This document shows, one piece after another, positions 26,001-41,000 of a stretch of DNA of 64,000 bases. Below the pieces are notes generated by a model that saw only the letters and a list, made by a program, of their open reading frames with translations, made no database searches and was not told where the DNA came from. Position 1 is the stretch's first letter. The number at the start of each line of letters is the position of its first letter. Source of the stretch: Prunella strophiata. Its lineage: Eukaryota; Chordata; Aves; Passeriformes; Prunellidae. The DNA is taken from the NCBI GenBank assembly GCA_036583965.1, contig JAZBQD010000018.1, positions 15,230,867 through 15,294,866 on the forward strand, in the 5' to 3' direction. Made by a program: the position numbers and the translations under genes.

Positions 26001-29000
26001 ACAGCAGGTTTGTACCACTCATACAATTCACTACACTTGAGTATCTATTTTCAATTGCAAGCTTTCCAGCTTTGTTGAAGATACTGATGAATATATTAAG
26101 TATTTTAGATCATGACGCCACCAAGTCTCAATCCCAAACTTCCCAAGCTTAACAACATAAAACCATGTACATTTTCACTGAAATTTCACTGGACTAAAAT
26201 TATTTCACTAAGAAAAACAAACCTGAGATTATCTAAAGTTCAAAGTGGCTCAAAGGGACAACTAGTAACTTGGTCAGTCATATGCTTCATGCTCCATGGA
26301 AAAAACAGTAAGCCCCAGGCATCCAAATGGAAGCTGATGGAGCAGAACATTTGAGTTCTCTCAGCAGAACTCTACATTTGAGTTGCAGTGGTCTAAAACC
26401 AGAAGAGGTAACACTAATAAAGCTTGCAGAGATTTGAACTGAAGACAGCATTGATTGAATGTTTTCTTCACATCCAAGTAGCCAGTTGTTAGCACAATGC
26501 AAATTATGTTATTTGGAGACATCTGAACACAGTCCAGTTACTACAACCACATATGAAAGGAACAAATAAAAGTAGGGCGTAGTAAACCACATAAAGCTGA
26601 CTAGTATTTAGGAAAACTATAACTTTTAAAGTAAGGAACAGACCAAGAGAACAATTCAACATGACATTGCACAGATATTTTATTTGGTTTGTTTTGGGGG
26701 TGGTTTCTTGGTTTTTTTTGTTGTTGTTTTTCTTTCATTCCAACATATTACACTTCAGACTTCCAGACTTCATGGGTTTGCTATCAAGCAACACTAGAAA
26801 AGAAATTTTACCTTTCTGGCACAGCTTTAACTTCACAATAGTCTTCACAACCATTTACATGTGTTGCCTAGAAGAAGAAGTATTTCAAAATACATTAAAA
26901 GACATAGTTGCAACATTCACATACTGCAAATTTTAAACAATTAACAATTACAGGGACTATTTCTGAAGGCTACTAAGTTCAAAGGAGCACATAATGGAAG
27001 ACTTTCCTCTTTTAGACATCTCATTAACCCAAAATAACAGAGGACAAGAACACTGAGCACTTGGAAAGACACTCTACTGTAACAAGGCCAAAAAGCTATA
27101 TTAAAATCACTCCTGACTCACAACAGCAGTAGGGTCACCTAAGTTTTCCCCAGCTGGCTTTTTTGTTTCTAATACTTAGAAACTCTTTATGAGCTAAGCT
27201 TGACAGTGAAAACTTCTGCCTCAGAACTGTCAAGCCACAGTTCCTACACTGTGGATATGGAACACACCTCTAAATGACACACTCTCCTATTCGCACTTTT
27301 CTCAGCAGACAATGAAGACTGCAGCACAGAGGAAGGCATTTGCATCCTTCTTTCAAGAAAAACTACAAAATAATTTATACTTTTTAGGCCAACTTGCTTT
27401 TCCACTGCCACATTGGGACAATTTTACTCATGGCTCTCCCTAGAGCACATTGACACAAAGCCAGATTCCTGATTTGATTTTCAGCTCTACTAACTGGACA
27501 GAAAGCTGCAAGAGCCAGGATGTGCTGGAGAGACAGAGTTCTGCTGATTTGAAACAAGAGACAAAACCCAGGCATCCAGTGACTGATGTAAAACACGACA
27601 CACAATAATATAGAGTAAACCACATATAGAAGTTATTCAAGCTAATGAACTTATCCAAGCAAAAACCAGCAAGACAAGAAATTTTAAACCCACATTTTGG
27701 ACAGTAAGGTCTACATGGCATTCATTTTCACTGTGACTGCTTCCCTTCTTTGAGCAGGCATCAAATCTCTTAGATTAAAAAGCTGAAGTAGCATTAACAA
27801 AGTAGTTTTATTACCACTCTTACTGGAAAAAAAAGCTGATGGACTTAATATGATAGTGTAAAATAACTTTATGCTTTGTTCTCTTACATAGGTAATTTAT
27901 GATAATCATATGCTATTTAAAAATAAATGTTTACACACCATTTAAGCTACTACCTACAGTGATGTTCTCATTTAAAGGATATGTTATGTTATTTCCACCA
28001 ATTCTATGCCAATAAAGAAAAAAATTGAAAGAGCACTTGCCAGATTCTTGCCATCCTACCTCTGAAAAATCTTCAGGTAAAGATGACCCATCACAGTCTG
28101 TGTCCTCAGACTTATCTTCTGTCACCCTTCCATTCATCTCTACTGAACAGGAAAAACAGGGGATACAGCATAAACACACCAGAACATGCCCAGGAGCCAC
28201 CCTCTCACAGATGTGATTCCTGTTCCACCTGTCTGGCACTAGACAGGGAATACAGCTGCCAGAATAACCAAAAAACACATTTGAGAGCAGAGCCCTTTGT
28301 GAGCAGAGTGTTGGAAAAGAGTTCTTACTGTATAGGATAAACAGACTTCAGGTTTCTTTATTTTATAACTGGAACAGCTGCCATGTTATGTGAGGTTGTT
28401 TGCACAGAATATCTGTGTCACAGCATAACTGATGGACAGGCTGCAGCTACTAAGTTATCACATTCCCCCTGCCAGTGGTTTTTCTGCAATTCAGTTAGAT
28501 TTAGTAGGTCCAAACCAGAATTCTACTCATTCTTTGTGTTAACAAAATGTAATTAGGACATGCCTAGATAAAATCTGACTTGTAACTGTCTGCTATGGAA
28601 AGACCCTGCTGCCATACCCTATGGAGGTAAATTGTTTGGTTCTGAGAGACCTCAACACATTTCCAAGTTGTGCAATCTGAGGTCAATGAAATGCTGAAAT
28701 GCTTCAGCATGCCAAAACTGACTGCAGCTGCAGGACCAGGTACCCAAACAATAGGAATTTCACTCAAGAGACAACTCTAGAACAGGAATAATTTTCCCAT
28801 GATTACTTAAAGCAAAATTCAGATTTTTCAAACCAGAACCTCACTTATTAAATTGCATCTTGAATTCATGGTAATCAGCAACTATTTGTCTGTGTTCAAC
28901 TTGGGAAACTTCCAGTTCAGCTATCAAATCAAATCCCCCTGTTGACAAATCAACTGCTTACTTGGCAGCTTGTTTCAGTGTTTTGCTGTCAGTGATGTTC

Positions 29001-32000
29001 TTTTTAATGGCTCACATTACCTGGCAGATGATTTTCTGATGCAGCCTTCTTGAGATGTAGAAGACTCTGAGCCTCTGAAGTTGCATTATTCTGATTTAAG
29101 AGGTTCTGGGCTTCCTCATCTACAACATCCAACAGATACTGGACAACTTCATTGTGGTCATCCTCATCATAATACTCATCATCTGGAACCTCTGTTCCTG
29201 AAGGCAAATAGTGCAAAATGACAAGTCTTCCCAGCATAGAATGGTTTGTGAGAAGCTAATTTAAAGGGGAACACACAAGGCACTATTTCTAGCTGTTACC
29301 ATGGCCCTTCTTTATTTCTCTCTAACACAAAATCCAAAATCTATAAATCTACTTTCAACATCAACTCCCATAAAGCAAAGCACAAGACTTGGAAATCAAC
29401 TTCTAAAAATTACTGCCAGCCTTAATATTTAATTATTTCAGCCTATTCAACCATGCCATGATTCTTTTGCACTGGTACAACAAAGACAGAATAATGCAGT
29501 CCCCATCTCACCTCCTCTTACCTGATTTGTCAATGTGTTTAGGAAAATCTGATATCTGGTTGGTAAATCCAAGGGAAGGTGCATCTTCTGCCCCTGAGAG
29601 GTTCATTGGTGCTTTCTTGTGATGGACGTTGTTCTCTGTATTTCCCTGAGACGGCCCCAGGATGCCATTGCCATTGACCTGGGAAAGCAAAGAACAGTAC
29701 AAATTAACTCTTAAAGAGCCTGGCAGTTTGTTGAAGCAGCAAACAACCACTAAAAAGTTCTCACCTCTCCTCAGCAACAAAAAAAACCCTCTATTCATAT
29801 CACCTGAGATATCTGGGTGACGGGTGGGAAATTTCCCATGACAAGAGCAAATTAAAAAAAATTAAAAGCAACTAAGAAAAAAACCTACATGATGATGAAG
29901 CAGCAGCTTCTACAAGAGAACACATGGTAGTACTTAACATTATTTTAATCCCTATAAAATTTATGCAAGCTTCAGTACTTTTGGTCCCACAACACAGCAT
30001 TTCTAAGGAAAAACTAAGGGGAAAAAAAAAGAAAGAAAACCACCTAGTAAATATAATATGAAAGCATCTGCAGTAACTGTGGGCTGAATGGAGTATTCTG
30101 GATGATAGTCTTACATCCTTCTCATAAGACAGTTTGTCTTTCAACAAAGCAGTGACAAACAAAGAGCAGATAAATTAAAAAAACTTGCATTTTTATTATG
30201 ATCACTGCTTATTCATGTCAATTGATAATAGTGGGTTTGTATACTTTGATCAACAGATTGTTTCATTCATTTATTTAGTTTTAAAAGTGTTTGAAATAGA
30301 TTCTTTTGTCTGGTTAATGGTAACAGGCACAAGAGAGGAGCATTTACCTTGGGCCCATAAGCATCAGTTGACTTCTCTGCTTTATCACAGGGATCACCAT
30401 AGGAACAACCTAAACAAAAATGGAGAAAAAACAACAACTTTTTCTCTGAAATTAAATTAGCCCCCATCAATTATTTTTCTAAAACAAGCAAGGTATTTAA
30501 TACTATGTTATGACATGAGTGGCATTTCTGCCTGGTTTCTGTGCATTGCCAAACTTCTCTCTGAACGACTACACTTCATATAATGGCTTTTTGAATGTTC
30601 TGTTTAATGGGATCAGAAAGCATGAATGCTAATACAAGTAACCAACTCAAAGAGAAATGTTGATAAATAGTTTAACAACTTAAGAGTGGAAACATGCACC
30701 TTTGAGAACAGTGCTAATTCCCTTTTCCTCAAAATGCACAAGGTACAACCCCACAAACACCAGTCATTGACTACTTTTTTCTTTTTTTAATATTATCTGA
30801 CATCTGGGTCCTTCTTCAAAGGAACCCTTCTGCTCTATATTAGAGAGAATTTCTAAACTACACAAGAAATAACATCATAAAACCACTATTGCTGAATCTC
30901 TTTCATGGACCTTTTAGAGGAAAGACCAAGCAAACTCCTGTTGGAGCTGATCACAATAAGCTGGACTAGGATAGTATCTTACAGCCCATATCAGTTCCTT
31001 TGTTTTTATAAACAGGTGCACTTCACTTGCTATGAGTAAGCACACAAATCTTACCATTAGCTTTCATTGACCATGGACTTGAGTTCTCAGGGCTTTTGGA
31101 TTTTGGGAACACTGCATGACCATCTCTGTGAAAAGTAATATTTACAGGAATATTTATTAAAAAAATAAGTAAATCACTGTAATCATCAGATATTGAAGTA
31201 AACAGTACTACTGGTAAAACTGCTAATCATTCCCAACCAAGTTGGTGTCATTTGCAAAATGAGTGAGGACATGTGCAATCCCCTCTTCTAAATAATCAGT
31301 AAAGAAATGGAACTGGACTGGCCCCAACACTGAGCCTTGGGGAAAGCCCACTGGCACCATTAACCATCACTCTCACTCCAGCCAGTTTTCAACCCAGTGA
31401 AGAGCATCTCTCCAAGCCATGGGCTGCCAGCTTCTCCAGGAGAATGCTGGGGGAGACAGCATCAAAGACTTCACTAAATCCAGCAGACACATCCACAGCA
31501 TTTCTCTTATCCACCAGATGGGGAACCCAGCCATGAAAGTAGATCAGGTGGGCCAGGCAGGACCTGCCTTTCCTGAACCCCTGCTGGCTGGGCCTGAGCC
31601 CCTTGTCCTATACATGCTGTGTGGTCACACTCAAGGTGAGCTGTTCCATAACCTTCCCTAGCACTGAGGTCAGGCTGACAGGCCTGTAGCTCCCTGCAAG
31701 CTACTTCCAGCCCTTCTTGCAGATGGGTGTCACACTGGTCAACCTGCAGTCCCCTGGGACCTCCCCAGTGAGCCAGGACTGATGACAAATGATGGAGAGT
31801 GGCTTGGTGAGCTCTCCTGCCAGCTTCCTTGCATACCCTTGGATGAATCCCATCTATCCTCACAGACCTGTGAGTGTCCAAGTGCCACAGCAGGTCTGAC
31901 CAATTCTTCCTGGGCTGCAAGGGGTCTATTTGAATACTTGTAGTTCATAGCTGGACACAGCCTTGTGTTCCCAAGAAGCACAAAGCACAGCAAGTACCAT

Positions 32001-35000
32001 GTACCCTTGTGCTCCACTGCAGCACAGAAGCTGTGAATTTACAGACTCTTTCTGTAGAGTCAGTCCTCAGTTACATGTGGTGAATTTCCTGTCATACCAG
32101 GAACAGGTTTTACTCATAGATACACTCATACAATCACGCAAGAAAAACAGAAAGTACAGGGAAGCATTTGCTTCCAGAACACACCTTGTTGCTTTGAGCA
32201 CCACTGTTGGAAGGCATGTTTCCAGCATTCTTTTGGCTTCTTTCAGAGTCATTCCTTGTGTGCTTACTCCATTAATGTAATGGATAATATCTAGTACATG
32301 GAGACTCTCCTCTCTGGCAGCAACCGATTTGGGGAGAATGTCACTAATATACACAACTTGATACAGGCTGTCATGGCCTCCTGATAATGACAAACCTTTG
32401 CAGGGAAAGAAGGGGAAAACAATAAAAATCAAGGTTTCTTTGTAACTGAAGGGAAAGATTTTTCTTTAGGGGAAAAAGCAGATTAATTCCATGTTACCTA
32501 GCTCCTCCTTATGGCACATCAGTGTAATGTCAGGCAGCAAATGAGGCAACACTGGCATCTTAGGTAACTCCAGCACACGCCCTAGCACTAATCTGACAGT
32601 CCTTGGGGCAGCTCGCAGAAAGTTGACTGCATCAGTGTGGCTCATGTTAGTGACATCGATGTCATTAACCTGCAACAACAAAAGCAACACAGGTGTCCTT
32701 GTCAGGTCCCAAGTAAGACGGCATTAGTGAGGAAGAATCTGTTGCTGTTCTCAAGTGCTATTGAATCATGCCTCTCAGTAAGGTGCTTATCTTTGCCCTT
32801 TAACCACATTGGACTTGGCCTGCAACACAGCTCACTTTTTTTTTTTTTTTTTTTTTTGTGGACTCAAAGTTGTCCTTTTTGTGCACTCCCTGTCTGTGAA
32901 AACACGAATCCTCTCACTTTTATGAGTCGGTCTCCAGGCCGCAGTCTCCCATCACTTTTGGCAGGGTCCTGAACAATGTCATGAACGTAGCAGCCGACAC
33001 TGTCACTGCCTTTGGTCACTGTGAAACCCAGACTGCCCTTCTCTGACTTGGCCAGAGTCACTCGGAGCTCCACTTCCTAGGGGGACAAAACAGCACTTTA
33101 CAAACAGGCAATCAGCAGAAATAAGAACTGATTCAAGAAAACTGATCTAAGACTACTGATTTAAGTGCGACACAAGCCTGGAACAAGACATATTTCTTAT
33201 CAGGCTTAGCTTAGTTGCTTCAAATAAGCATCTCTAATGAGTTCTGGACAGAACCAAATAATGTTTTACATGGAAATAACATGGGGCCAAATGTCTAATG
33301 AATCAAACAAAATTTTGAACTCACACCTTATTTTACCCTTATCTAGCTGCCACTATATAAGAAAGGCTCTGTATTTGTAAATATCTCAACACATCTGTAA
33401 TTATTCAGAACAAAATAAATGAACATATTTTCCTATAGTGAGACACAATACCATAGAGTTTATCTTGAAACTGAACACATGCACAGTATTTTGCCCATTT
33501 TAATTTGCATTAGTTTTGATTTGAAAGATATGATGGATCTGTCTCATTTGCTTAAAAAAATCACAGAGCACCAGGAAGGATGGAAAAAAACTTCTGAAGA
33601 AGGGACTAAGAAAAATACAGTTTCTTGTTCAAAATGGGGTACTTGGCTACTTATAACCTGGAAGACCCTCACAACTGGGATGTATCAAGATTCCATTTCA
33701 GTTTTTCTCAATCTTTGAACAGATTATGTGAGGATATGGAAGTCCCTTCTGATACACAAGACATTTCTGTGGTGTCAAGAACCTTTCTCAGAAGAGCCTC
33801 AAAAATAGACTCCATCTTGCAGCAGAGCAGAAAGTCTTTGGGATTCATAGTTATAAATGCAGCAAAGAACAGGGTCTCCTGATGCCCTTCATGCCTCAAT
33901 TTATTCTCTGATCCTCTGGACAACCACCTAAAGCTAAAAGAGCAGAAGCAAGATATCTGCCATTTAAGCTTCCTCTGAGTACATGGTTGATAGGTAGGTA
34001 AATATTTAATGCCAGTGTTTCTGGGATGAAATGACCCATGAAATGGACATATACACATCCACTCACATGGATGCCTCCATATCCACAGAGGGAAATGTAT
34101 CAACTCTTCAAGAGCCCACACAGAAAATACCTGCAGACACTGGTATGAGCAGCTGCCATTGATTACAAATGGCAATGTATCTGCCATTTATTAGGCACAC
34201 ACCCAGATTAGTGCAAGCATAACCTACAGCTATCCCATTTATAAATTAATGTGCCTAATTTCTACCCACTCTCAAAATCACAACTAAAACAACCACAGCA
34301 GGACATTCATGCTCCTGAAAGACAGAAATTGTGTATTACTGGCTCATATTCTTCAGCATTTTTTTCCAGCTGGGTGAGTAATGAATCTATTTCTCCCAGG
34401 TGTGAAGTCAGCTCAGAGACAGGAGCAGCATAACAGTCATTTATTAACATGGATGTGGTGACATCAGGTACAGTTCTACAGGTTGGGATCGCTGGCAAAT
34501 CCAAAGGCAGATCACTACAGATAGAGCAGAAAAAAAAAGAAAAACAGGAATAAGTACAACGTGGCTGTCATTCATAAATTAATATATGAAGCAAGGTTGA
34601 CTTTATGCAGATCTAAAAAGCAAACCAAGAGAAGTATTTCTAGGAATAGGTCCCAATGAACTACTCCTTTGAACATTTCTGCAGGATGATGAGGATCATT
34701 ACCAGCAGCATACCTGTCCTCCAGCTCTGCCTTGCTGGGAGCCTCCTGGTCAGGATAGAGGATGGTGCGAACAGCGTCCTTGTGTCCGGGGCGTGCCTCG
34801 TACTGACCCTGCGCCCGAGCCTCCGCCTCTCCTGAGCTCTGGTACAGCGCACAGCTCCAGCCCAGGCCCACCGGCGCTGCCGGCTCCATCCCCTCCTCAT
34901 CACCACTTCTGCTGCTGTCACTGTAGCTGTCTCTTCTGGAGGGAGATTTTAGCCTTTTCTTGCTCAGATCAGTAGTTTCATTTTCATCTGAGCTGTCACC

Positions 35001-38000
35001 TGGTTCTCTGTTTGATGGACCAGAAACTTCTCTGTTGACCTCTGGAAAAACTTGCTGGGGCGAATGGATGGGGGTCTACAAGAGAAAAAGCATTTAATTC
35101 ATCATAATCCAGTTCTGGTGAGAAAAGAAAGTTTCAAACACTGCATAAAATTACTAAAAAACAAGGAATCAGTGGCTACTGACTGAACTGTTGAAACACA
35201 TTATAGCAGAGCTTCAAAAACTTCAATGCAACTTGGCCAAGACAAAGTGCAAAACACTGAAATTTATGCTGCTAAAAACCTTTAAATTCATCTAAGGAAA
35301 ACAAAAATATTTTAGCTTCAGAAAGCCTACTGACAGATGCTTTTAAACTATGCCCAGCAGTCTTCTATGCAACCACCATGAAATCCCTTCCAACCAGAAG
35401 CTGAGGCTCACAGAGCTACTGTAGTCAAACCAACCTCACAGAGGAGGGAAACAGAGAAGCTGTCAAGCCAAAAAGCAACAGTAACCAACTACAAAAACTA
35501 AGATAATTTATGCCAAATGGTGACTTGTTAACCAAGTTATTAACCACCACCAGAATGAATAACAATTTTGCCAATTGTCACGTACTTCCCAAGAATTATG
35601 CCAGCCAGCAGACAGAAAAGATTTAAAAGCTTCATTTATGCTTTCACTGGTCAGATTCTTGTGTACATGAACACATCAATCTGTGATAATGTAAAGAAAC
35701 ATTTTGGTTTTCCTCTTCTTTAATAGTATGCACTGCTTTATTAAAGTTCCTGGTAAAGTTTGATAAAGTTCTATTAAAGTTCCTGTTATTCCACACTACA
35801 AAGCAGGTCTATTATAAGAATAGTTATTTGTATTATTACTTTGCTCAGTTGCTTATCTCTCACTCCAATCCTAACTTCACTTAAATTTGTATTTGTCTAT
35901 TTAAACTTCTCTCATCAGACTTGAATGATTTTATTGTTTGAAAATAATGTTAAAGTAACTCAGAATCACAGAATCAGAGTATTCTGAGATGGAATAGACC
36001 CACAAGGATCATCCAAGCCCAATTCCTGGCCCTGCACAGGACAGCCTCAAGAATCACACCTTGTGCCAGAGAGCCTTGTCCAAAAGCTTCTTGAACTCTG
36101 GCAGGCTTAGTGCTGTGATGAATTCCCTGGGGAACTTAAATTGAAGACCTGTCTCCATCAGTTTTACACTTGCCTGTATTATGGAAAGTCTACTTTTCAG
36201 GCAATTTGTCCTCTACACTCTCTTTTGGTAAAACACATTTCATTTCCACTTCTTCAAGTATCCTAAAATGGCCTTCTGTTCTTTCAATTTATTTACTGGA
36301 GCATTTTGAAAATATTCTTTGGGACACCTCTAATTTCCAGGAGGTAAATATGACAATCTTTCCTCTGTTTTTACACACATCAACACCAAATTGGTGTTTT
36401 GCAGAATATCCTTCACAGAAATATCCAATTTCTATCTGGTATCAACTTCAAAACATTGGGCTGCAAAGAAATCTCTGCTCCAGAAACACTGTATTAAACC
36501 AATTTCTCATGCCTTACATCACAAAATGGAGGAAAAAAGCTTTTGAAGCCATACATTCCTTTAACACCCACACAAAACAGTGCACTCCTAAGGGATTCAT
36601 TCCTGTGAGCACCCTCTCCATTATTCCACCTGCATCTTGCATTGAACCCACCCACCCACCAGATTGAATAAATGAACCTTAAATAGCAAATAATGTTAAA
36701 AAACCCCATGCCAGACACCTTACCAGCAATGAAGGATCGATGTCTGGTAGTATTCCAGATGGCGGCCGGCAAAGGAGGAGAGAGACCTCTGGAGATGTTC
36801 CCCTCAGAGCAGAGATGACTTCCTGTGGCCACAGAGGGGTTCACTGTCAGATGCAGCCTTGCCTTGCAGGACTACCAGAGTATGAGTTGCACTACCATAG
36901 GTACAAACCTGCTGGGACAAACCCTTCAGCGACGCGCCGTTCACTTTCAGAATGACGTCCCCGATCTCCATCTGCCCACTCTCTGCAGCTGGCTGCCCAG
37001 GGAAGAGCTTCTTCACCTCTCACTATAGTGGATCCCAGCTGCTCTGGGGTCAGGTTATCCTCACGGCAGAAACTGAACCCGAGGCCTGAGCTGTTCTTCA
37101 GGAGTTTTACCTCAAATGTGTTCTCTGTAAAAGAAACATTAACTTATTATTTCCTATAGCATATGGCCGTGGAAAGAGTGCCTGGTGCTCTTATTCCAGA
37201 CATGACAATGTGCAATCTCCCCCTCACATGGTTCTTTCACCTGAGTTGAACTGAAGTGCTACCCAAAAGATCCCTCCAGGTTAAAGTGGACAAAAAGCTG
37301 ATCATGACTTCTCAGTCAGCTTGCTTGCCCTGACAACATCAGTATGCAGAAAGGCAGAGTGTCTCTAAAGGACTATTCCCTAGGAAGTCTATTAAGGAAC
37401 CTTTTAAAGCATGGAATGACACAACATTTCCAGCCACTGATCAGGCATTAGTGAGAGCAGCAACCAGAGCTCCTGGTAGACAGCATAGAGCCCATGCAAG
37501 AAGACCCAAAGTATCTGCAGGGGCTCTGCCATCTGGGTAGGCTTCCCTTTACTTGCACAAGTCACCAGCAAGAGAGGCTGAATTATGTCAACTTCTAGCC
37601 AGGGGCACAAATCTATCAACCTCTAGCCACGGGCACAAATCCTTCTCTCTTCATCTAGCTCTTGATGTCTTCTCTCTTCACAGGGACAGGAGCTGCAGGA
37701 CCCACAGAAGCACTCATTTATATATAAATATCTAAATTCCCCTTGGCACCCCTTAGCAGCACCAGATACAGCAGCACCCCCTTTACTCCAACCTTGCTAT
37801 GACCTTGGCATCCAAGGCTGGTGAAACTGGGAAACAACATGAAACAGTGAGAGAGCAAACAGTAAATAGTAGTTACACAAAGACCTGAAAGGAAGTCTTA
37901 AAAAGAAACACAACAGCACAAAAAGAAAGAGACTGCATTATGTGTAAGGGCTTGGTTCAGATTCTTACCCGTCCAGTCCCATCCTAAGAAGTGAAGAAAA

Positions 38001-41000
38001 TATTATGAAACTACAGGATGCTTTGATAGTTAAGACAATTGTTCTGTGGGACCTGACCTGCAGTGACAAAGCTGTAATCTCTGGCATTTGCAGATTCTGT
38101 CGCTGGCTTCTCCTGTGGCTCACACTGCCCCACCTGATTTGGGAGCGTGCACTGTGGTGTCACTGGAGCATGAGCCTTGGCCCCTGAAAGCTGACCTTTT
38201 TCCAGCAGCAGGTGCACCACCTAAAGAGATGAAACATTCCCCAGTTAACTGCCAACAGCCACAGAGATAGCACAGTCTAGAGTATGTGTTTCCTTCTAAC
38301 CTCTCAAGGTCCAAACTTTTACAGCAGGAAGCATTATAGAGACTCCCCTCCCCATATATATCCTCTAATTATTCCTTATTTTTTAAGGGATGTTAAATGA
38401 CAACCTACAAAATACACTAATGGACTTGCAAGACACTTGTCAATAGAATAAGAAAGGGTTTTCTTACTATAAAGTTGTGATGGTGTAAAGAGGTGTCAAA
38501 GATAGTGTCACTTGTGCATTTGTACAGGGAATTAAGTTAAAAACATTTTATAAAGTGAACACAAATAGTAGTTCTCAGCAGCTCTGAATGTGTACACTCA
38601 CTGGCTATTTTCAGGTGTGCCAGGAAGCCAAGGAGTCCAAGAAAGCAAATCTAAAGTAACCACTGACAACACTGGGGAGAATTCCAGTCTTGAGGTTCCC
38701 TCACCTCTTTTCACTCACAGAGAACTGGTTTACCACAGACAGGAGGAGAACCAGCAGCCACTCACCTGGCCTGTGTTTCTCAGTGTTTCAACAGCCTGCT
38801 TATGGGTAGCTCCTTCCAAACTAATCCCATTGACAGAGAGCACACGGTCACCTACATTAATAGTTTAAGAAAAAGTAGGCAGAGCATCACCTATAAAACA
38901 TCTATGATGCACAGAAACTTTCAAGTCTGAGCTAACAAGGACAGTTATTTAAGTAAATTCTCCCTCCTTTCCATGTTCTGAGTCAAGAAGAGAACTTTGC
39001 AAATGAACTATATGGTTCAAATCAAAGGTCTTTTCCAATCTAATGATTCTGTGGGATAATCCCATGTCAAAACTATATCCCATGTCACTGTATCACAATG
39101 ACAGCCTGCCAGAAAGCTCAGACTATTTAAAACAAATCTTAGTCTACAGTGGGAATGCTCACTTTAGTGAAGAATGTGGCCTGGCTTACAAACAAGAAGA
39201 GCCATAACAATTACAGCATTTTCTGTACTGAGTTGCCAGGCAGTGCCAAGCAAGAAGGCCACAAATAATACAAAGCCCTCTCTCTCTGTGCCTGGAACAG
39301 AGAAGCATTCTCCATTAACATAGGCTGCTTTAGAGAACAAAAATCCCACAGGCTATCTCCTATTTTTCCCTTCCACAGCCTCAGCATTACTGGTTCTGCA
39401 GTTGTTCTACATTATTTTTTTTAATCTTCACCTGCAGAATTAGCTATCAAGGCAATATTTAAAATGACAACTGCAACAGTTCTTGTTCCCAGTGAAAAAG
39501 GTGCAAGGACAGGAAGCAAACAGAGTGCTAGTTTCCAGGCCACAGGATAGGGTCAAGTCCCCCACAGACAGTCCTCTGCCCTTTATCACATTAAGAGTCC
39601 CCACTGAAAGAATGGAAATCCTACCTTTTTCTATTCTGCCATCGGCTTCAGCTGCTCCCTTGGGAATAATTGCTTTCACATAAATACCACCATGCCTTAT
39701 GCTAGTATTTACACCACCCTAAACAGAAAACAAAAATAAGATTGTTAGTATTTTTGCAGTTAGAATACTTAGTAATTAAACACAGTGTCACACAAGGAAA
39801 ACTGTTCTTAGGAAGCATTTGGGCTACTGGCATGTAGAAAAAACAGAGAAACTATCAAAACCAAAATGTTCCATCAAGCATGTTCTGTGCAGTCATGCAA
39901 TTTGCTACGAATGAAGTTGGGGTGGGAAGACTGTAAAAAACACAATGCATCGCAATGCAAATGCACAAAACACAGATAAATGTCCTTCAGCAGAAACATG
40001 TCTGCATTTTGCTGGACTTTCCATGCTTGCATGCACACCAAAGCTCAGAGATGTGCAAGAGCACAGCATGCCAAAGCAGGAGATGCACAACCATGCAGTG
40101 TCCTACTCCAACACAACTTCTCTGATGTAACAGGAGATTAAGGAGTGCTGCTTTCTCTCAGCTCAGACAAGCTTCAAGATCTAAGCTGCTCAAGCTGAAC
40201 TGACATTGCTTTTGGAGGGCCTTGGCCTTATTGCTGATTGCAGCAGGGGTAGGACTAGATGATCTTTAATTGTCCCTTCCATCCTAAACCATTGTGAGAT
40301 TCTGGCTCACTGTGCTCCACAGACTTGGAGGGAAGAGGAAGACCAACAGTGTGTTATGTTCACTCTCAAAGCACCCAGTATTACAAGTGAAAACTTAACC
40401 CACAGGTAACTGCACAGCTCTCCTCATCACCACTGCACAGCAGAACAACGAAGGGGCAGAAGGGAGGCTGGAAAAGCAAAGGGCAGTGAAGACACCACCT
40501 GGTCACCCCTCAAGGGAAATCTCTGCATTAGGCTGGCATCTTCTAACATCTCTACAAAGCCAGTGCATGCCCACAGGAGATCTGGTGCTACTCAGTAACC
40601 AGCTCCTGCTCAACCACTGTCCCTCCAACTGTCTCAAGCAATGGAACATGACTTTGAATAGACTGGGATGCCAGAATAACAGAATTTCCTTCTGCTCCTC
40701 TTACAATCCTAGCCATATATATGGAAACAGCACTAGGCTTGCAAATCATTCCTCCACCAAAAATAGCTTAATATTAAAATACATTAAAATGTATATTTTA
40801 ATACAGGAACAGATACAGTGGAAAATGTATGTAAATTATTCTCTTCTTCCCTGAAGTGCCACTCTGCAGTATGACAGGCCCTAAACATAAAACTAACTTC
40901 AAAATATTATAGCCTGAAGAGAAATCAGTTTTAAAAAACATATTTTTGCCTCATATTGTAGGAAAGTAGTGTCAGCCAGGTGTCATTTGGGTTTATGTAG

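Noticed and set aside
33708..34187. 159-codon minus-strand ORF between linker and PDZ4 exons
   Set aside because: Flanking exon phases already match, no homology to PTPN13 or anything known, and no convincing splice pair.
36170..36667. 165-codon plus-strand ORF next to a CR1 tail
   Set aside because: Antisense in a PTPN13 intron, no known similarity, ordinary AT-rich composition.
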